A stretch of DNA of 64,000 nt from Cryptobacteroides sp934698975 (GCA_934698975.1 CAKUVR010000008.1:1-64000), one strand, 5' to 3'. Positions 50,991 to 60,433 are shown, counted from the stretch's first letter. The notes: generated by a model from the sequence alone, not told the origin. Program-made: numbers and translations.

Positions 50991-52603
50991 CCTATTGTGA
51001 ATATGAGTGTGTTTCTGTATTTTCCGGTGAGATATTCTGGATTTGATGTCAGGCGGCGGTAGCTGTCTGAAAGATCCATGAACAACGAATATCCACGCTT
51101 GCCGGCCCTTTTTACCAAAGTGTAGCGTACCGAGGCGTCACCACCGACCGAGGAGGCGTGGAAATATTCATAATTCCTGTTCAGGTAAGTGTCATTGGTG
51201 CGAGGGTTTCCGGTGGCGGAGGAATATTGCCCGTCTTCGTTTTTAAGATCATTTCCTGCGAAGGAGTAACTTGCTCCCAGTGAGAGCGACAGAAAATTGC
51301 TTCGCATCATGACGTTCTTGGCAACCAACATGCTGAGGGTGTTCTGAGCCAGCCTCTGCTTCCTGTAGAAAGGATAGGAGGTGGCTGTCTGACTCAATCC
51401 GAACCTTTCGAAGCCGAGTGACGCGGCCCAAGGCGACGGCCGGAATATGTCCGCTGATTCATCGGCCATCCTTTCAACTGTATACCTCGCTTTGACGCGT
51501 CCGACAGTCTTGTCTCCAACCTCTTGACTTCCGAAATATTGTATCTCAGGATTCTGGCCGGGCTGTGTGGAAACTCTGTAGGAGTTTTCCTTGTTGAGTG
51601 ATGTCATAATATTCCAGCTACCGTCAATCCTGTTGAGCAGTTTTCCGGTTTTGAACGAAACTCTGGTGTCCAGGCTGTACCTCATCCCGTCGAAGTTGCA
51701 GAACCGCACGGAACCGCTGGCTTTCTTTCCGAAATAGCCTTTGCGGTAGGCGGCGCCCAGATCCACGAAGGCACTCACACTTCCGACCTTGAACTCGGTC
51801 TGAGCGCTTCCTCCGAAGAACTGGTTGAACATCGGACGCTCATTGGAGACAGAAAGGTAGCCGTTGTCCCCGTCGATGATCTCAACCTTGCCGAAGCTTC
51901 CGCCATAGTCCACCAGACAGTAGTACTGCCTGTCAAGCGTGCCGAAGAGTTTCTCGGCGACGGTCTCGATAGTCTTTGTGTAGTTAAGGCTGATTCCGAA
52001 AGCCCCTTTTCCGCTCGCCAATGAATATCTCGCGCCCACCGAGGCGTCCAGATCCATCCATTGGCTGTACGACCTGGGATCCTTGCGCTTGGCATAGTCT
52101 GCACTCTGGAAGTTTATCTTCCCGGCAAGCGTGAGCCTGTCACTCAATGAATATGCCATCGCACCCTCAAGGGTATATTCCTCCAAGGTCTTCGTCCCGG
52201 TCGTGGTGTCCACGCTTTCGAGGAAATTGACGGGGTTGTAGTAAGGGTCCAGCAGGATCGGCCCTCCCATGTCCTTACCTTTGAAATAGCTGTAGTCCAT
52301 CCGGCCGTAGAAGGTGATCCGGTCGGAGACTTTCATGTAGGACGCCGCCTCCAGGCTTGGTCTGAAGCAGTCGCGGCTTTCATGCAGGTCCGTCAACCCT
52401 CCGTCTTTCTTTTCAAGTCCCGCCCTGACGGTTGAGATCTTGCCCACCGGAAAGGTCGCTATCCCGGCAGGATTGGAAGACCGCACCCAAGGGCTGAGGT
52501 CTGTGAAACGGGAATATTCATCCTTCCACTCCTCGGTCTGCGACCAGGCCGGAAGAGCGGAGAGGATGAACAATCCTATGAACGAAAGGATTCTTGAACC
52601 CAT
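50978..52603 (-). CDS. DUF6850 family outer-membrane beta-barrel protein
   Basis: This 541-residue protein has a signal peptide (cut near PAWSQ) and many alternating amphipathic strands (ITFYGRMDYSYFKGKDMGG, RLTLAGKINFQ), ending in an aromatic C-terminus (IFTIGCNF), typical of outer-membrane barrels. The pattern matches the DUF6850 family. Its role is unknown. It follows the DUF4876 lipoprotein by three bases, so the two probably work together. Confidence 0.75.
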   Translation of the reverse strand: MGSRILSFIGLFILSALPAWSQTEEWKDEYSRFTDLSPWVRSSNPAGIATFPVGKISTVRAGLEKKDGGLTDLHESRDCFRPSLEAASYMKVSDRITFYGRMDYSYFKGKDMGGPILLDPYYNPVNFLESVDTTTGTKTLEEYTLEGAMAYSLSDRLTLAGKINFQSADYAKRKDPRSYSQWMDLDASVGARYSLASGKGAFGISLNYTKTIETVAEKLFGTLDRQYYCLVDYGGSFGKVEIIDGDNGYLSVSNERPMFNQFFGGSAQTEFKVGSVSAFVDLGAAYRKGYFGKKASGSVRFCNFDGMRYSLDTRVSFKTGKLLNRIDGSWNIMTSLNKENSYRVSTQPGQNPEIQYFGSQEVGDKTVGRVKARYTVERMADESADIFRPSPWAASLGFERFGLSQTATSYPFYRKQRLAQNTLSMLVAKNVMMRSNFLSLSLGASYSFAGNDLKNEDGQYSSATGNPRTNDTYLNRNYEYFHASSVGGDASVRYTLVKRAGKRGYSLFMDLSDSYRRLTSNPEYLTGKYRNTLIFTIGCNF

Positions 52604-52606
52604 GAT

Positions 52607-53899
52607 TTATTTCTTGATGGAAGCGACCTTCCTCTGGTGGAAGTCGTTCTTGGAATTGTTGGTGTCCTTGTAGATGATGTGGGCTCCCTTGGCGATTGAG
52701 GCCTCGGCATCGATTCCGGAAGGATCGGTCGAGCCACCCTCGATGCCATCAGTGCCGCCGGCGTAGTTGTAGACCAGCTTGCCTTCGTTCTCTGCGAGGG
52801 CCTCGGTGGCCTCCTTGTCGACGTTACGGTAGATGGAGTAGCCGCTCTTGTTGGTGAAGCCTATGTAGCCGGCGTCAATGCTGTCAAGAAGTCTCTTGTT
52901 GGATTTCTGGAGGTTGGCGTTGTCGAAGACCTCGACGCCGTCCTTGACCCAGCTTACTGGAATCTTGGCGCAGTTGAAGGCCGGCTTCCCTGTCGGAGAC
53001 TCTATGTTGTCAGGATTTGTGACAAATGCTTTCGCTGTAGTTGCTCCTTCAGGAGAGAAGATGAAGAATGAGGGAGAAGTCTTGGAGATGGCCCAGGCGG
53101 TTCCCAAGCCGTAGCAGTAAGTCTTTAGATAATTGTCAGCCGGGATGGATGCTGAAGGAGCGGGATAGTTGCTGGCCAGACTGAAGACTTCCGGATCGTA
53201 GAAAACATAGTCGGCTTTGCTAAGATCCACCGATTTGCTGTAAGTCTCAGTGTGGTTGATGGCTCCGGTGATAGAGATGACAATCTGTGAGTATGGAGCG
53301 ATCTTCACATCCTTCTGGAACCACCAGACAGCATTCCACGCCGGAATGTAATCAGAGTAAGTAAGCTTGCCGTCTTTAAGGTAGAAGTTGGTTGCATTAG
53401 AGTTGGCCGGACTTCCTATGGCGAAAGCCATTTTGCTCGCATCAGCTTCGAGAGGGGAATTGTTGTACAGGATGACATATTTGTCAAGAGCGTAGTCATT
53501 GGCCCCTTCGTTGTCCATGCAGCCTCCTATGTACAGTTCCTTGATGATCACCTGGCTGGTAGTTGAGGCTGCGAGGTTGAGAGTGAACGCATTGGCTCCA
53601 CCGTCAACTACTGTGACAGCGGAATTGGTGCCATTGTAGATGCTTGACTCCTTGTAAAGTGTAGCGGAAGCCTCGTAGATTCCGGCCACAAGCTGGAATG
53701 TCGCAGTGCCGTTCACTGTCGTGGCTTTGTATGCCGTGGATGAAGACTTGTCAGTCACGGTTACCTCGACAGCGTCCGTCACAGGCTCGTTGCCGATCAG
53801 AACCTGTACGGTGACATCATTGATCTTTGCGCTCTCGTCTTTCTTGCAGGCCGTGAATGCCGCGGCCGCCGCGAGAAGAATGTAGATGAACTTTTTCAT
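52607..53899 (-). CDS. DUF4876 domain lipoprotein
   Basis: This 430-residue lipoprotein starts at 53899 (MKKFIYILLAAAAAFTACKKD, Cys18); a longer open frame overlaps the receptor gene and is not used. Residues about 25-110 look like a carboxypeptidase-regulatory Ig-like fold (VTVQVLIGNEPVTDAVEVTV). The rest contains the DUF4876 core (VIIKELYIGGCMDNEG, YDPEVFSLASNYPAPS, GYSIYRNVDKEATE). It is probably on the cell surface next to the TonB-dependent receptor, in the place a SusD-like lid occupies in other loci, but it is not SusD. Confidence 0.8.
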   Translation of the reverse strand: MKKFIYILLAAAAAFTACKKDESAKINDVTVQVLIGNEPVTDAVEVTVTDKSSSTAYKATTVNGTATFQLVAGIYEASATLYKESSIYNGTNSAVTVVDGGANAFTLNLAASTTSQVIIKELYIGGCMDNEGANDYALDKYVILYNNSPLEADASKMAFAIGSPANSNATNFYLKDGKLTYSDYIPAWNAVWWFQKDVKIAPYSQIVISITGAINHTETYSKSVDLSKADYVFYDPEVFSLASNYPAPSASIPADNYLKTYCYGLGTAWAISKTSPSFFIFSPEGATTAKAFVTNPDNIESPTGKPAFNCAKIPVSWVKDGVEVFDNANLQKSNKRLLDSIDAGYIGFTNKSGYSIYRNVDKEATEALAENEGKLVYNYAGGTDGIEGGSTDPSGIDAEASIAKGAHIIYKDTNNSKNDFHQRKVASIKK

Positions 53900-53946
53900 T
53901 GTACTTTGTTTTTTGTTGTTTTGTAACTTGTAAACAGTTCGTTTGT

Positions 53947-56916
53947 CTAAAATTTCAATCTTAAGGTAAGGCCATAATAGAATTGGGGAACGTAGCCGCT
54001 CCCTGTCAGAGAGTAATACTGCTGAGTCTTGGTGGAATAGACCTGCCCCAGATTCCTGAAGAAATTGTTGGCGTAGAATGAGATGGAGACGATGTCCCCG
54101 ATCTCTTTCGTTACGCTGAAGTTCGCGGAGAAATAAGGAGTGATGTAATCCTTCTGGTAATTGTACGTGAATGAGGTTCTTGACACGAGACTGCACAGAT
54201 TGCTGTAAAGTTCCCTGTCGTTCTCCTTCGCCCACAGAAAATCCTGAAGGAATGGTTTAGGGGTCGGATCCCAATAGCTGGAGTAATACTCCGGATAGGT
54301 GACGGCGATCACCCTCCTGTCCATGAACGACGGATCGGAGCCCGGCACGTAAGAGGAGTTGTCGTCAACCGCGTAAGTCCTTGTGCCTCCCTCGGTTTCG
54401 CTGAGGTTTCTTGAATATCTCAGCAGCGTCCCTTCAATCTTCGCCGAGACGATTATCCTGACCCGAGGAATATGCGTGGTGATGTTCACGTTCATCCTCA
54501 GCATTCTGGACTCGCTGCCGTTGCTCGTCCCGTTGCCTCCGACGTACCATCCGATGTACTTGTAAGGAGTGTTGTCAGTCATCCTCTGGGAGGTTGGTGA
54601 ATATGCCAGAAGATCCTGGTTGACAGCCTTGTATGAGTAGTAATTTCCGTCGAGTCTGATCTCTGTGTTGATAGGGTTTATCTTTTTGAAATCAATAACC
54701 CATTCAAGGCCGTAACGGTTGACGGGGGTCCCGCTGTTGGCGGCGTATGTCCTGCTGACAAGGGATTCCCTCGTCACCCCGCCTATTGTCTGTGCCGGGA
54801 TTGCACCGGTCTTGTCGGTGACTGTTACGACTCCTGTCTTGCGGTCAACGCTGTAGATCCTGTTGTCCACCGGAATCGCGCAGGACTCAAGCGCTTTCTG
54901 GTCCGTGTAGTTGTACGAGAACGGATCGTAGGCGTTGTTGGTCGTGAACGCCTTGACTGTCCTGTTCCAGAATCCGGCCAGGGATATTCTTGTGCCCGCA
55001 AGGTTGATCTCCATCCCGAGCTCCCCCTGATGATTCCTTTGCCAGACAAGGTCGGGATTATATTCAACGGTGGTCGGCATCACATAGTAGGCGTAGTAGG
55101 CTTTCCCGTCGCTTGCCGTCGGAGGGTTGAACACCACGAGGTCCCTGTAGCTCGGCTGCGGGTAGAGGATCGAGAACGACGGCTGCTTCACAGCCACGCC
55201 CCAGCTTGCCCTGAAAGCGAGGCTCCTGACCAGCTTGTCCCCGCGTCCCTTGGCTGAGAACACTGAATATTTCGCGTTGAATCTTGGCGAGAGGCTGGTT
55301 GTGGTACCATATTCAGAACCCTTTATGAAAGTGCTTTCGGCTCTCAGTCCGGCGATCAGGTTCAGGTGTGATTCCCTTCCGATCGGGATGGAGATGTTGT
55401 CCTCGGCGAACAGGGCGAGATTGTTCATGAACGGAATCTCGCTGTAGTCGTAGGTCCTGTAAGACGGGGCATTGCTCAGGTCTTCCGAATATTGCCCCTT
55501 GCCGAAGTTGGCGTCGGCGTTCCAGTCCGCTCCCAGTTTGAGCTTGTTGTTGACAGATCCGAATTTCCTAGCCCAGTTGCTCTTGAGTGTAAGCTTGTAG
55601 GAGAACGGCTTGTCATCCAGGAACATCGTGTTGTACCAGTACCCCGGAGCGATCATGATGGCCGCAGCGTCCGGATTGGTGGCATAGTCCTCAGCCACAT
55701 AGTAACCTTCCTCCTTGCCGTGCAGCGAGACTGTTCCGGCCGCGCTGGAGTACCTGTTTCTTGTCTCGCTGAGCCTGTCCGACCTGACCACCGATCCCTT
55801 GAACTCCAGATTGGTGATCCAAGGCTTGCTCAGAAGCCAGTTCGCCTCGATGTTCGCTCTGAGCGTGTTGTCTTTCTGCTTCCCGTAGGTGCCTGTAAGA
55901 AGGTCAGGATCGGCTTCCGAGTCGGTGCCTCCGATGTTGCCGGAGAATCCTGCGGAGAATCTCAGCGGAGAGTCACTGAATATTCCCGAATTGAAAAGGT
56001 TTGAATAAATCAGGGAGATCTGCTTCCTGTCGTAGGATGTGTAAGGGGAGCGGTTGTCCTCCACTGAATATGTATACTCGGCGCTGGCGTTCAGCACTCC
56101 GGCTGAGTTTCCCCGCCTTGTCTGCCCAAGACCGAAGCCTTTGCTGACGGAGAACTGCTTTGTCTTCGGGTTTGTCGTCATCGTCACCGTGTAGGGGGCG
56201 ATGCCTTTCTTGGTGTTGACCTTGACTATTCCGGCTCCGACATCGCCATATTCAACGGAAGGGACTCCGGAGATCACCTCGACCGATTCTACATTGCTGG
56301 AGGCTATGTTGTTGACCGTGACGCCGTTGGTTCCGGAGAAACTGGCGTTGTTCGAAAGACGGACCCCGTCCACTTCCACAGCCGTGCCGAAAGATGCGTT
56401 TCCCGTTTCTGTGCTTCCTCCGGCCCTGATGTTGAACCTTTGGGCGGAGAGCAGGCTTGGATTGGCGGTGGCGCCTCCCGGCAGCAGCCCGCCGATGTCC
56501 GCAAGGCTGACCATCTGGACATGGTCGAGCGCCGTCCTGTCCATCGTGCGGCTGGTCGTGGCGCTGTTCTCGTTCTCCTTCGCTGTCACGACAACCCCCT
56601 CAAGGGCAAGGTTGTCCTCGCTGAGGAATGCCCGGTAGCCGGTCAGATCCTTGCTGATGATGACGGTCTTGGTGTCTGTGACGAAACCAAGGCAGGACAC
56701 GCTGAGCGTGTTCTTCCCTGCGGGGATGTTCTTGAGAGTGAAACGTCCCTTGTCATCGGCGACGGCCCATTGCTCGCATTCCACGGCCACCACGGTCGCG
56801 AATTCCACCGGCGCTTTGGTCTTCTTGTTCAGAACCGTACCTGAAACGGTGTAGGTCTGGGCGAAGGAAACCGCGCAGGACAGCAGCAGAATCATTATCA
56901 AAAACAGTCTCCGCAT
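53947..56916 (-). CDS. TonB-dependent receptor with N-terminal carboxypeptidase-like domain
   Basis: This 989-residue outer-membrane transporter has a signal peptide (cut near AVSFA), a carboxypeptidase-D regulatory-like domain (about residues 20-105: YTVSGTVLNKKTKAPVEFA), a plug (VVVTAKENENSATT to VEVISGVPSVEYGDVGAGIV), and a 22-strand-type barrel ending FYYGLTLRLKF. It lacks SusC hallmarks and has no SusD partner. It imports a substrate with TonB energy; the peptidase neighbours suggest peptides, while metal chelates are the alternative. Confidence 0.9.
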   Translation of the reverse strand: MRRLFLIMILLLSCAVSFAQTYTVSGTVLNKKTKAPVEFATVVAVECEQWAVADDKGRFTLKNIPAGKNTLSVSCLGFVTDTKTVIISKDLTGYRAFLSEDNLALEGVVVTAKENENSATTSRTMDRTALDHVQMVSLADIGGLLPGGATANPSLLSAQRFNIRAGGSTETGNASFGTAVEVDGVRLSNNASFSGTNGVTVNNIASSNVESVEVISGVPSVEYGDVGAGIVKVNTKKGIAPYTVTMTTNPKTKQFSVSKGFGLGQTRRGNSAGVLNASAEYTYSVEDNRSPYTSYDRKQISLIYSNLFNSGIFSDSPLRFSAGFSGNIGGTDSEADPDLLTGTYGKQKDNTLRANIEANWLLSKPWITNLEFKGSVVRSDRLSETRNRYSSAAGTVSLHGKEEGYYVAEDYATNPDAAAIMIAPGYWYNTMFLDDKPFSYKLTLKSNWARKFGSVNNKLKLGADWNADANFGKGQYSEDLSNAPSYRTYDYSEIPFMNNLALFAEDNISIPIGRESHLNLIAGLRAESTFIKGSEYGTTTSLSPRFNAKYSVFSAKGRGDKLVRSLAFRASWGVAVKQPSFSILYPQPSYRDLVVFNPPTASDGKAYYAYYVMPTTVEYNPDLVWQRNHQGELGMEINLAGTRISLAGFWNRTVKAFTTNNAYDPFSYNYTDQKALESCAIPVDNRIYSVDRKTGVVTVTDKTGAIPAQTIGGVTRESLVSRTYAANSGTPVNRYGLEWVIDFKKINPINTEIRLDGNYYSYKAVNQDLLAYSPTSQRMTDNTPYKYIGWYVGGNGTSNGSESRMLRMNVNITTHIPRVRIIVSAKIEGTLLRYSRNLSETEGGTRTYAVDDNSSYVPGSDPSFMDRRVIAVTYPEYYSSYWDPTPKPFLQDFLWAKENDRELYSNLCSLVSRTSFTYNYQKDYITPYFSANFSVTKEIGDIVSISFYANNFFRNLGQVYSTKTQQYYSLTGSGYVPQFYYGLTLRLKF

Positions 56917-56929
56917 AGTTGATCGTCAA

Positions 56930-58696
56930 TTATCTTTCCCTTATGACATCCCCGTGATCCTTCACGACAGCCTCTTTCCACTTTTCTGTGTAACCAGGCT
57001 GTGTAAGTCCCTCCGGAGTGCCCTCGTGCCATTTGCTGTGCTTGAATGAGCCGTCCTCGTTCTGAGCCTTGACGTTGCCGTCGATGTACTTCACAAGAAG
57101 CAGCTCCTCAAGGGCGACCCAATTCTCGAACTGGGTCTGGGCGGTGCTGACTGAATATTCCGTGAGCATCTTTCTGACGGAGGCGAACCAGTCCTTGCTG
57201 TCGATGCCTTTCTTTTCGGCCTTCGGAAGGATGGCGTTGTAGGCGTCAAGAGCCTTGCGGTCCATCTCTGCAAGTTTTGAGCCCATCTGCTCGTTCTCGA
57301 AACTGTCAATGGCCTCCTTAACTGTCGGAGCCATTATGTTGTATGCCTTGTAGCAGGCGTTGGCGATGCGGTTGTTGATCCAGAAAGACGCGGAAGGGGA
57401 GTATTTCAGCATATTCCCGTTGCCGACTCTGAAGCACTCCGGCACCTTGTCCGTGCAGGTGTAGATCGGGGTGACGTAGGATGTCGCGGCGTCATCGGTT
57501 CCGAACCAGATGACTCCTCCGACAACGTCAGGGAGATCGTGTCTCGACTGGCCCACAAACCAGAATCCGGTCTGCTGGGTGGCGATGGCCCTTTCGTTGA
57601 CGTAGTTCCAGCCCTTGTACTCGAATCCCATAGGCCTCCATCTGTAAGGAAGGGCGTTGCCGCCGGCTCCGATGTCGGTAGTCATGTCCAGAGGTGTTCC
57701 CTCGAAATGGTCTCTCATGGCGTCGGCCACATTCTTGACGGAAATCTTTCTGGCCGGTTTCACAAACAGTGGCATCCTGTGGCTGAGGTCCTTGCCTGTG
57801 ATGTAGTCGTGATAGGCGGAGGCCGGCTCGGTGACGATCTTGCCGTCTTTCTCGTAGGTGAACTGCCCGCCGCAGAGGATGTTGAATGCGCTCCAGGCCC
57901 TTGCGTCGCAGCCTCTTACGGTGCCGAAATCGGCAGGGCAGTATGCTGCGCTGAAGTCGAAGTCCTCGTCCTTGCCGTCAAAGTAACCCTTCTCCCTTGC
58001 GAACGATATCACGTCCGGGGCATAGAGACAGTTTTCAGGATCGTTCAGCGGGAAAGTCTGGATTCTGGCTTGGTTTGCGTGAGAGCAGATGTAGCCGTCC
58101 GGAATCCTTCTGGCCACCCAGACGAATCCCTTGCGGATGTTCTTCCCGTCCTTCATTTCGCAGCCCTTTCCGATGAGGTCCATGATCCAAGCCTCGTCCT
58201 TGTCCGCTATCGAGAATGTCTCCCCTTCGGACGCGTAGCCATATTCATTGGCCAGATCCACGATGACCTGAATCGCCTCCCTTGCTGTGCGTGCTCTTTG
58301 CAGGGCGACGTAGATGAGTGATCCATAGTCCATTATGGCCGTGGTGTCTTCCAACTCCAACCTTCCGCCCCATGTGGTTTCGGCGATGATGAGCTGGTGC
58401 TCGTTCATGTTCCCGACAGTCTTGTAGGTGTGCGCCACCTGCGGGATCTGTCCCATTGGTTTGTAGGAGTCCCAATTGATGATGTCGAGCATCGCACCGG
58501 CTTTCCAGTTTGCCGCCGGATGGAAGTACAGCTCACCGTAGAGGACGTGCGAGTCCGCCGCGTATGAGATGATGTTCGAGTTGTCGGTGCTGGCACCTCT
58601 TGTCACGATGATGTTGGTGCAGGCTTCAGCCTTGAAGCTCGCCGTGAGCACGCCGATGGCGGTCAGGAGTGCGAAGATGGTTGAATTCTTAGCCAT
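56930..58696 (-). CDS. C69 family dipeptidase
   Basis: This 588-residue secreted N-terminal nucleophile hydrolase has a signal peptide ending KAEA directly followed by Cys26 (CTNIIVTRGAS), so signal cleavage itself would free the catalytic cysteine. Other family blocks are IAETTWGGR near residue 105, YGYASEGETFSIADKDEAWIMDL near 170, and TVRGCDARAWSAFNILCGG. Such enzymes split dipeptides of broad sequence. It is the first gene of the six-gene operon, 13 bases before the receptor gene. Confidence 0.9.
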   Translation of the reverse strand: MAKNSTIFALLTAIGVLTASFKAEACTNIIVTRGASTDNSNIISYAADSHVLYGELYFHPAANWKAGAMLDIINWDSYKPMGQIPQVAHTYKTVGNMNEHQLIIAETTWGGRLELEDTTAIMDYGSLIYVALQRARTAREAIQVIVDLANEYGYASEGETFSIADKDEAWIMDLIGKGCEMKDGKNIRKGFVWVARRIPDGYICSHANQARIQTFPLNDPENCLYAPDVISFAREKGYFDGKDEDFDFSAAYCPADFGTVRGCDARAWSAFNILCGGQFTYEKDGKIVTEPASAYHDYITGKDLSHRMPLFVKPARKISVKNVADAMRDHFEGTPLDMTTDIGAGGNALPYRWRPMGFEYKGWNYVNERAIATQQTGFWFVGQSRHDLPDVVGGVIWFGTDDAATSYVTPIYTCTDKVPECFRVGNGNMLKYSPSASFWINNRIANACYKAYNIMAPTVKEAIDSFENEQMGSKLAEMDRKALDAYNAILPKAEKKGIDSKDWFASVRKMLTEYSVSTAQTQFENWVALEELLLVKYIDGNVKAQNEDGSFKHSKWHEGTPEGLTQPGYTEKWKEAVVKDHGDVIRER

Positions 58697-58754
58697 TTTG
58701 TGATTAACGTATTATTGTTTATTTTTGTTATCTGTATTACAAAATGTAAAGATA

Positions 58755-59192
58755 ATGAAAAATATTTTTCTTACGGTTGTTTGTCTGACCATTTCAGCGC
58801 TGACTGTTTCCGCGCAGCAGAATCCTCCGAGTCAGGAGGAGCAGGAGAAGAAACTCTCCGAGTTCATCCAGAAGGAGGTAGACAGACTGGAGATGACCCT
58901 GAAACTGGAGGATTGGCAAGTGTTCTACGTGGATTCAATCCTGAATCATGACTACCGCGCCATGCAGGAGGAGATGAACAACCTGTCTTCCGCCAAAGTG
59001 TCCAATTATGACATCTACACAAGGGCTAGCGACAAGTGGGCGGAGAATATCTACGTCGCTTTCCGTAAGGTCTTGAATGACAATCAGTGGGATAAATATT
59101 TGAAGAGCGGAGCCGCACGTGACAAGAAGGCACGCGAAAAAAGAAAGGCAAAGATGGAAAAGTCTTCCGCCAAACTGCGGGAAAATGATTAA
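58755..59192 (+). CDS. small secreted helical protein, unknown function
   Basis: This 145-residue protein starts at 58755 with a signal peptide (MKNIFLTVVCLTISALTVSA). The mature part is highly charged and helical: KKLSEFIQKEVDRLEMTLKL, then LEDWQVFYVDSILNHDYRAM, ending in a Lys/Arg-rich tail. The layout recalls small periplasmic Spy/CpxP-like chaperones but the LTxxQ motifs are not present, so the resemblance is weak. It is divergent from the peptidase operon and directly upstream of pheS. Confidence 0.7.
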   Translation: MKNIFLTVVCLTISALTVSAQQNPPSQEEQEKKLSEFIQKEVDRLEMTLKLEDWQVFYVDSILNHDYRAMQEEMNNLSSAKVSNYDIYTRASDKWAENIYVAFRKVLNDNQWDKYLKSGAARDKKAREKRKAKMEKSSAKLREND

Positions 59193-59197
59193 ATTTG
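59190..59197 (+). promoter_or_regulatory. possible pheS -7 element
   Basis: TAAATTTG overlaps the TAA stop of the preceding gene and lies 22 bases before the pheS ATG. No -33 box is visible at the right distance, so read-through from the upstream gene is equally likely. Confidence 0.35.
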
Positions 59198-59218
59198 CAG
59201 GAATATTCCGGGAATATT

Positions 59219-60253
59219 ATGAAAGAAAGGATAGAACAGTTGCTTGCGAATGTCCGCGGGCTGAATTGCAAGACCGCCAAGGAAGTTGAGGAGGCCAGAG
59301 TAAGGCTTTTGGGCAAGAAAGGTGAAATCACCAAACTCTTTGACGAGTTCAGGACATATGGTCCGGATTTGAAGAAAGAGTTCGGGCGCAAGATAAACGA
59401 GCTCAAGCAGGCCGCTCAGGCCAGGATAGATGAGCTCAAGGAACAAACATCTTCTGAGGGTGTTTCTGAAGGCCCTAAGGAGGATTTGTCCATGCCTGGT
59501 GTCCCGTTTGAACTTGGTTCAAGGCATCCAGTGTCCATTGTCCGTCAGGAAATCGTGGACATATTCAGAAAGTTTGGCTACGATGTCGCCGAGGGTCCGG
59601 AGATCGAGGATGACTATCATGTCTTCGAGGCGTTGAATTTCCCTCAGAACCATCCTGCGAGGGATATGCAGGACACCTTCTTCGTGTCCGCCGGCCATCC
59701 GGATCCGCTGCTTCTGAGAACCCACACTTCTTCCGTTCAGGTCCGGGCCATGGAGACGATGAAGCTTCCTATCCGTGTGATCTGCCCGGGCCGTGTGTTC
59801 AGGAACGAGGCTATATCCGCCCGGGCGCACTGCATCTTCCATCAGGTGGAAGGTCTTTACATTGATGAGAACGTCACGTTCGCCGACCTCAAGCAGGCTA
59901 TTCTTCTTTTCGCCCGCGAGATGTTCGGTCCTGACACCCAGATAAGGATGCGTCCTTCCTACTTCCCGTTCACCGAGCCTTCCAGCGAGATTGATGTGAG
60001 CTGCAACATCTGCCACGGCAAGGGCTGCAACATCTGCAAGGGAACCGGTTGGCTGGAAATCATGGGCTGCGGAATGGTTGACCCTAATGTCCTTGAGGCT
60101 TCGGGAATCGACAGCAAGAAGTACAGCGGATTCGCTTTCGGAATGGGACTGGAGCGTATCGCTATGCTCAAGTGGCAGGTCAACGACCTTCGTCACTACT
60201 TCGAGAACGACCTCCGTTTCCTGTCCGAATTCAAGACTTCAATCGAGATGTAG
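59219..60253 (+). CDS. pheS: phenylalanyl-tRNA synthetase alpha subunit
   Basis: PheS carries the active site of the alpha2-beta2 enzyme; pheT is not in the window. I start at the ATG at 59219 (344 residues). It has an N-terminal coiled coil (to about residue 95), then class II motifs: HPARDMQDTFFV near 145, GRVFRNEAISARAHCIFHQVE near 195, and FGMGLERIAML near the end. A CxxC-xxxx-CxxC stretch (CNICHGKGCNIC) near residue 260 looks like a small zinc knuckle not found in the Escherichia coli protein. Confidence 0.96.
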   Translation: MKERIEQLLANVRGLNCKTAKEVEEARVRLLGKKGEITKLFDEFRTYGPDLKKEFGRKINELKQAAQARIDELKEQTSSEGVSEGPKEDLSMPGVPFELGSRHPVSIVRQEIVDIFRKFGYDVAEGPEIEDDYHVFEALNFPQNHPARDMQDTFFVSAGHPDPLLLRTHTSSVQVRAMETMKLPIRVICPGRVFRNEAISARAHCIFHQVEGLYIDENVTFADLKQAILLFAREMFGPDTQIRMRPSYFPFTEPSSEIDVSCNICHGKGCNICKGTGWLEIMGCGMVDPNVLEASGIDSKKYSGFAFGMGLERIAMLKWQVNDLRHYFENDLRFLSEFKTSIEM

Positions 60254-60292
60254 GCTTTTTATGAACTTTTTTTGAAATTTTTTCTGAAAAAG

Positions 60293-60323
60293 TTTGCGGA
60301 AAAAGAAAAAAGCACTACCTTTG
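60293..60323 (+). promoter_or_regulatory. tRNA-Gly promoter
   Basis: TTTG at 60293-60296, 19 bases, TACCTTTG at 60316-60323, then TAATCCC. It is the third tRNA promoter of the same form in the window. Confidence 0.8.
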
Positions 60324-60356
60324 TAATCCCAAAGCAATGCTACGGGTCACAAGTCT

Positions 60357-60429
<73 letters not shown>

Positions 60430-60433
60430 CCAG

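Noticed and set aside
52607..56916. SusCD-type glycan or RagAB-type locus
   Set aside because: The receptor lacks SusC signature blocks and the partner lipoprotein is DUF4876, not the helical SusD fold; no glycoside hydrolase is nearby.
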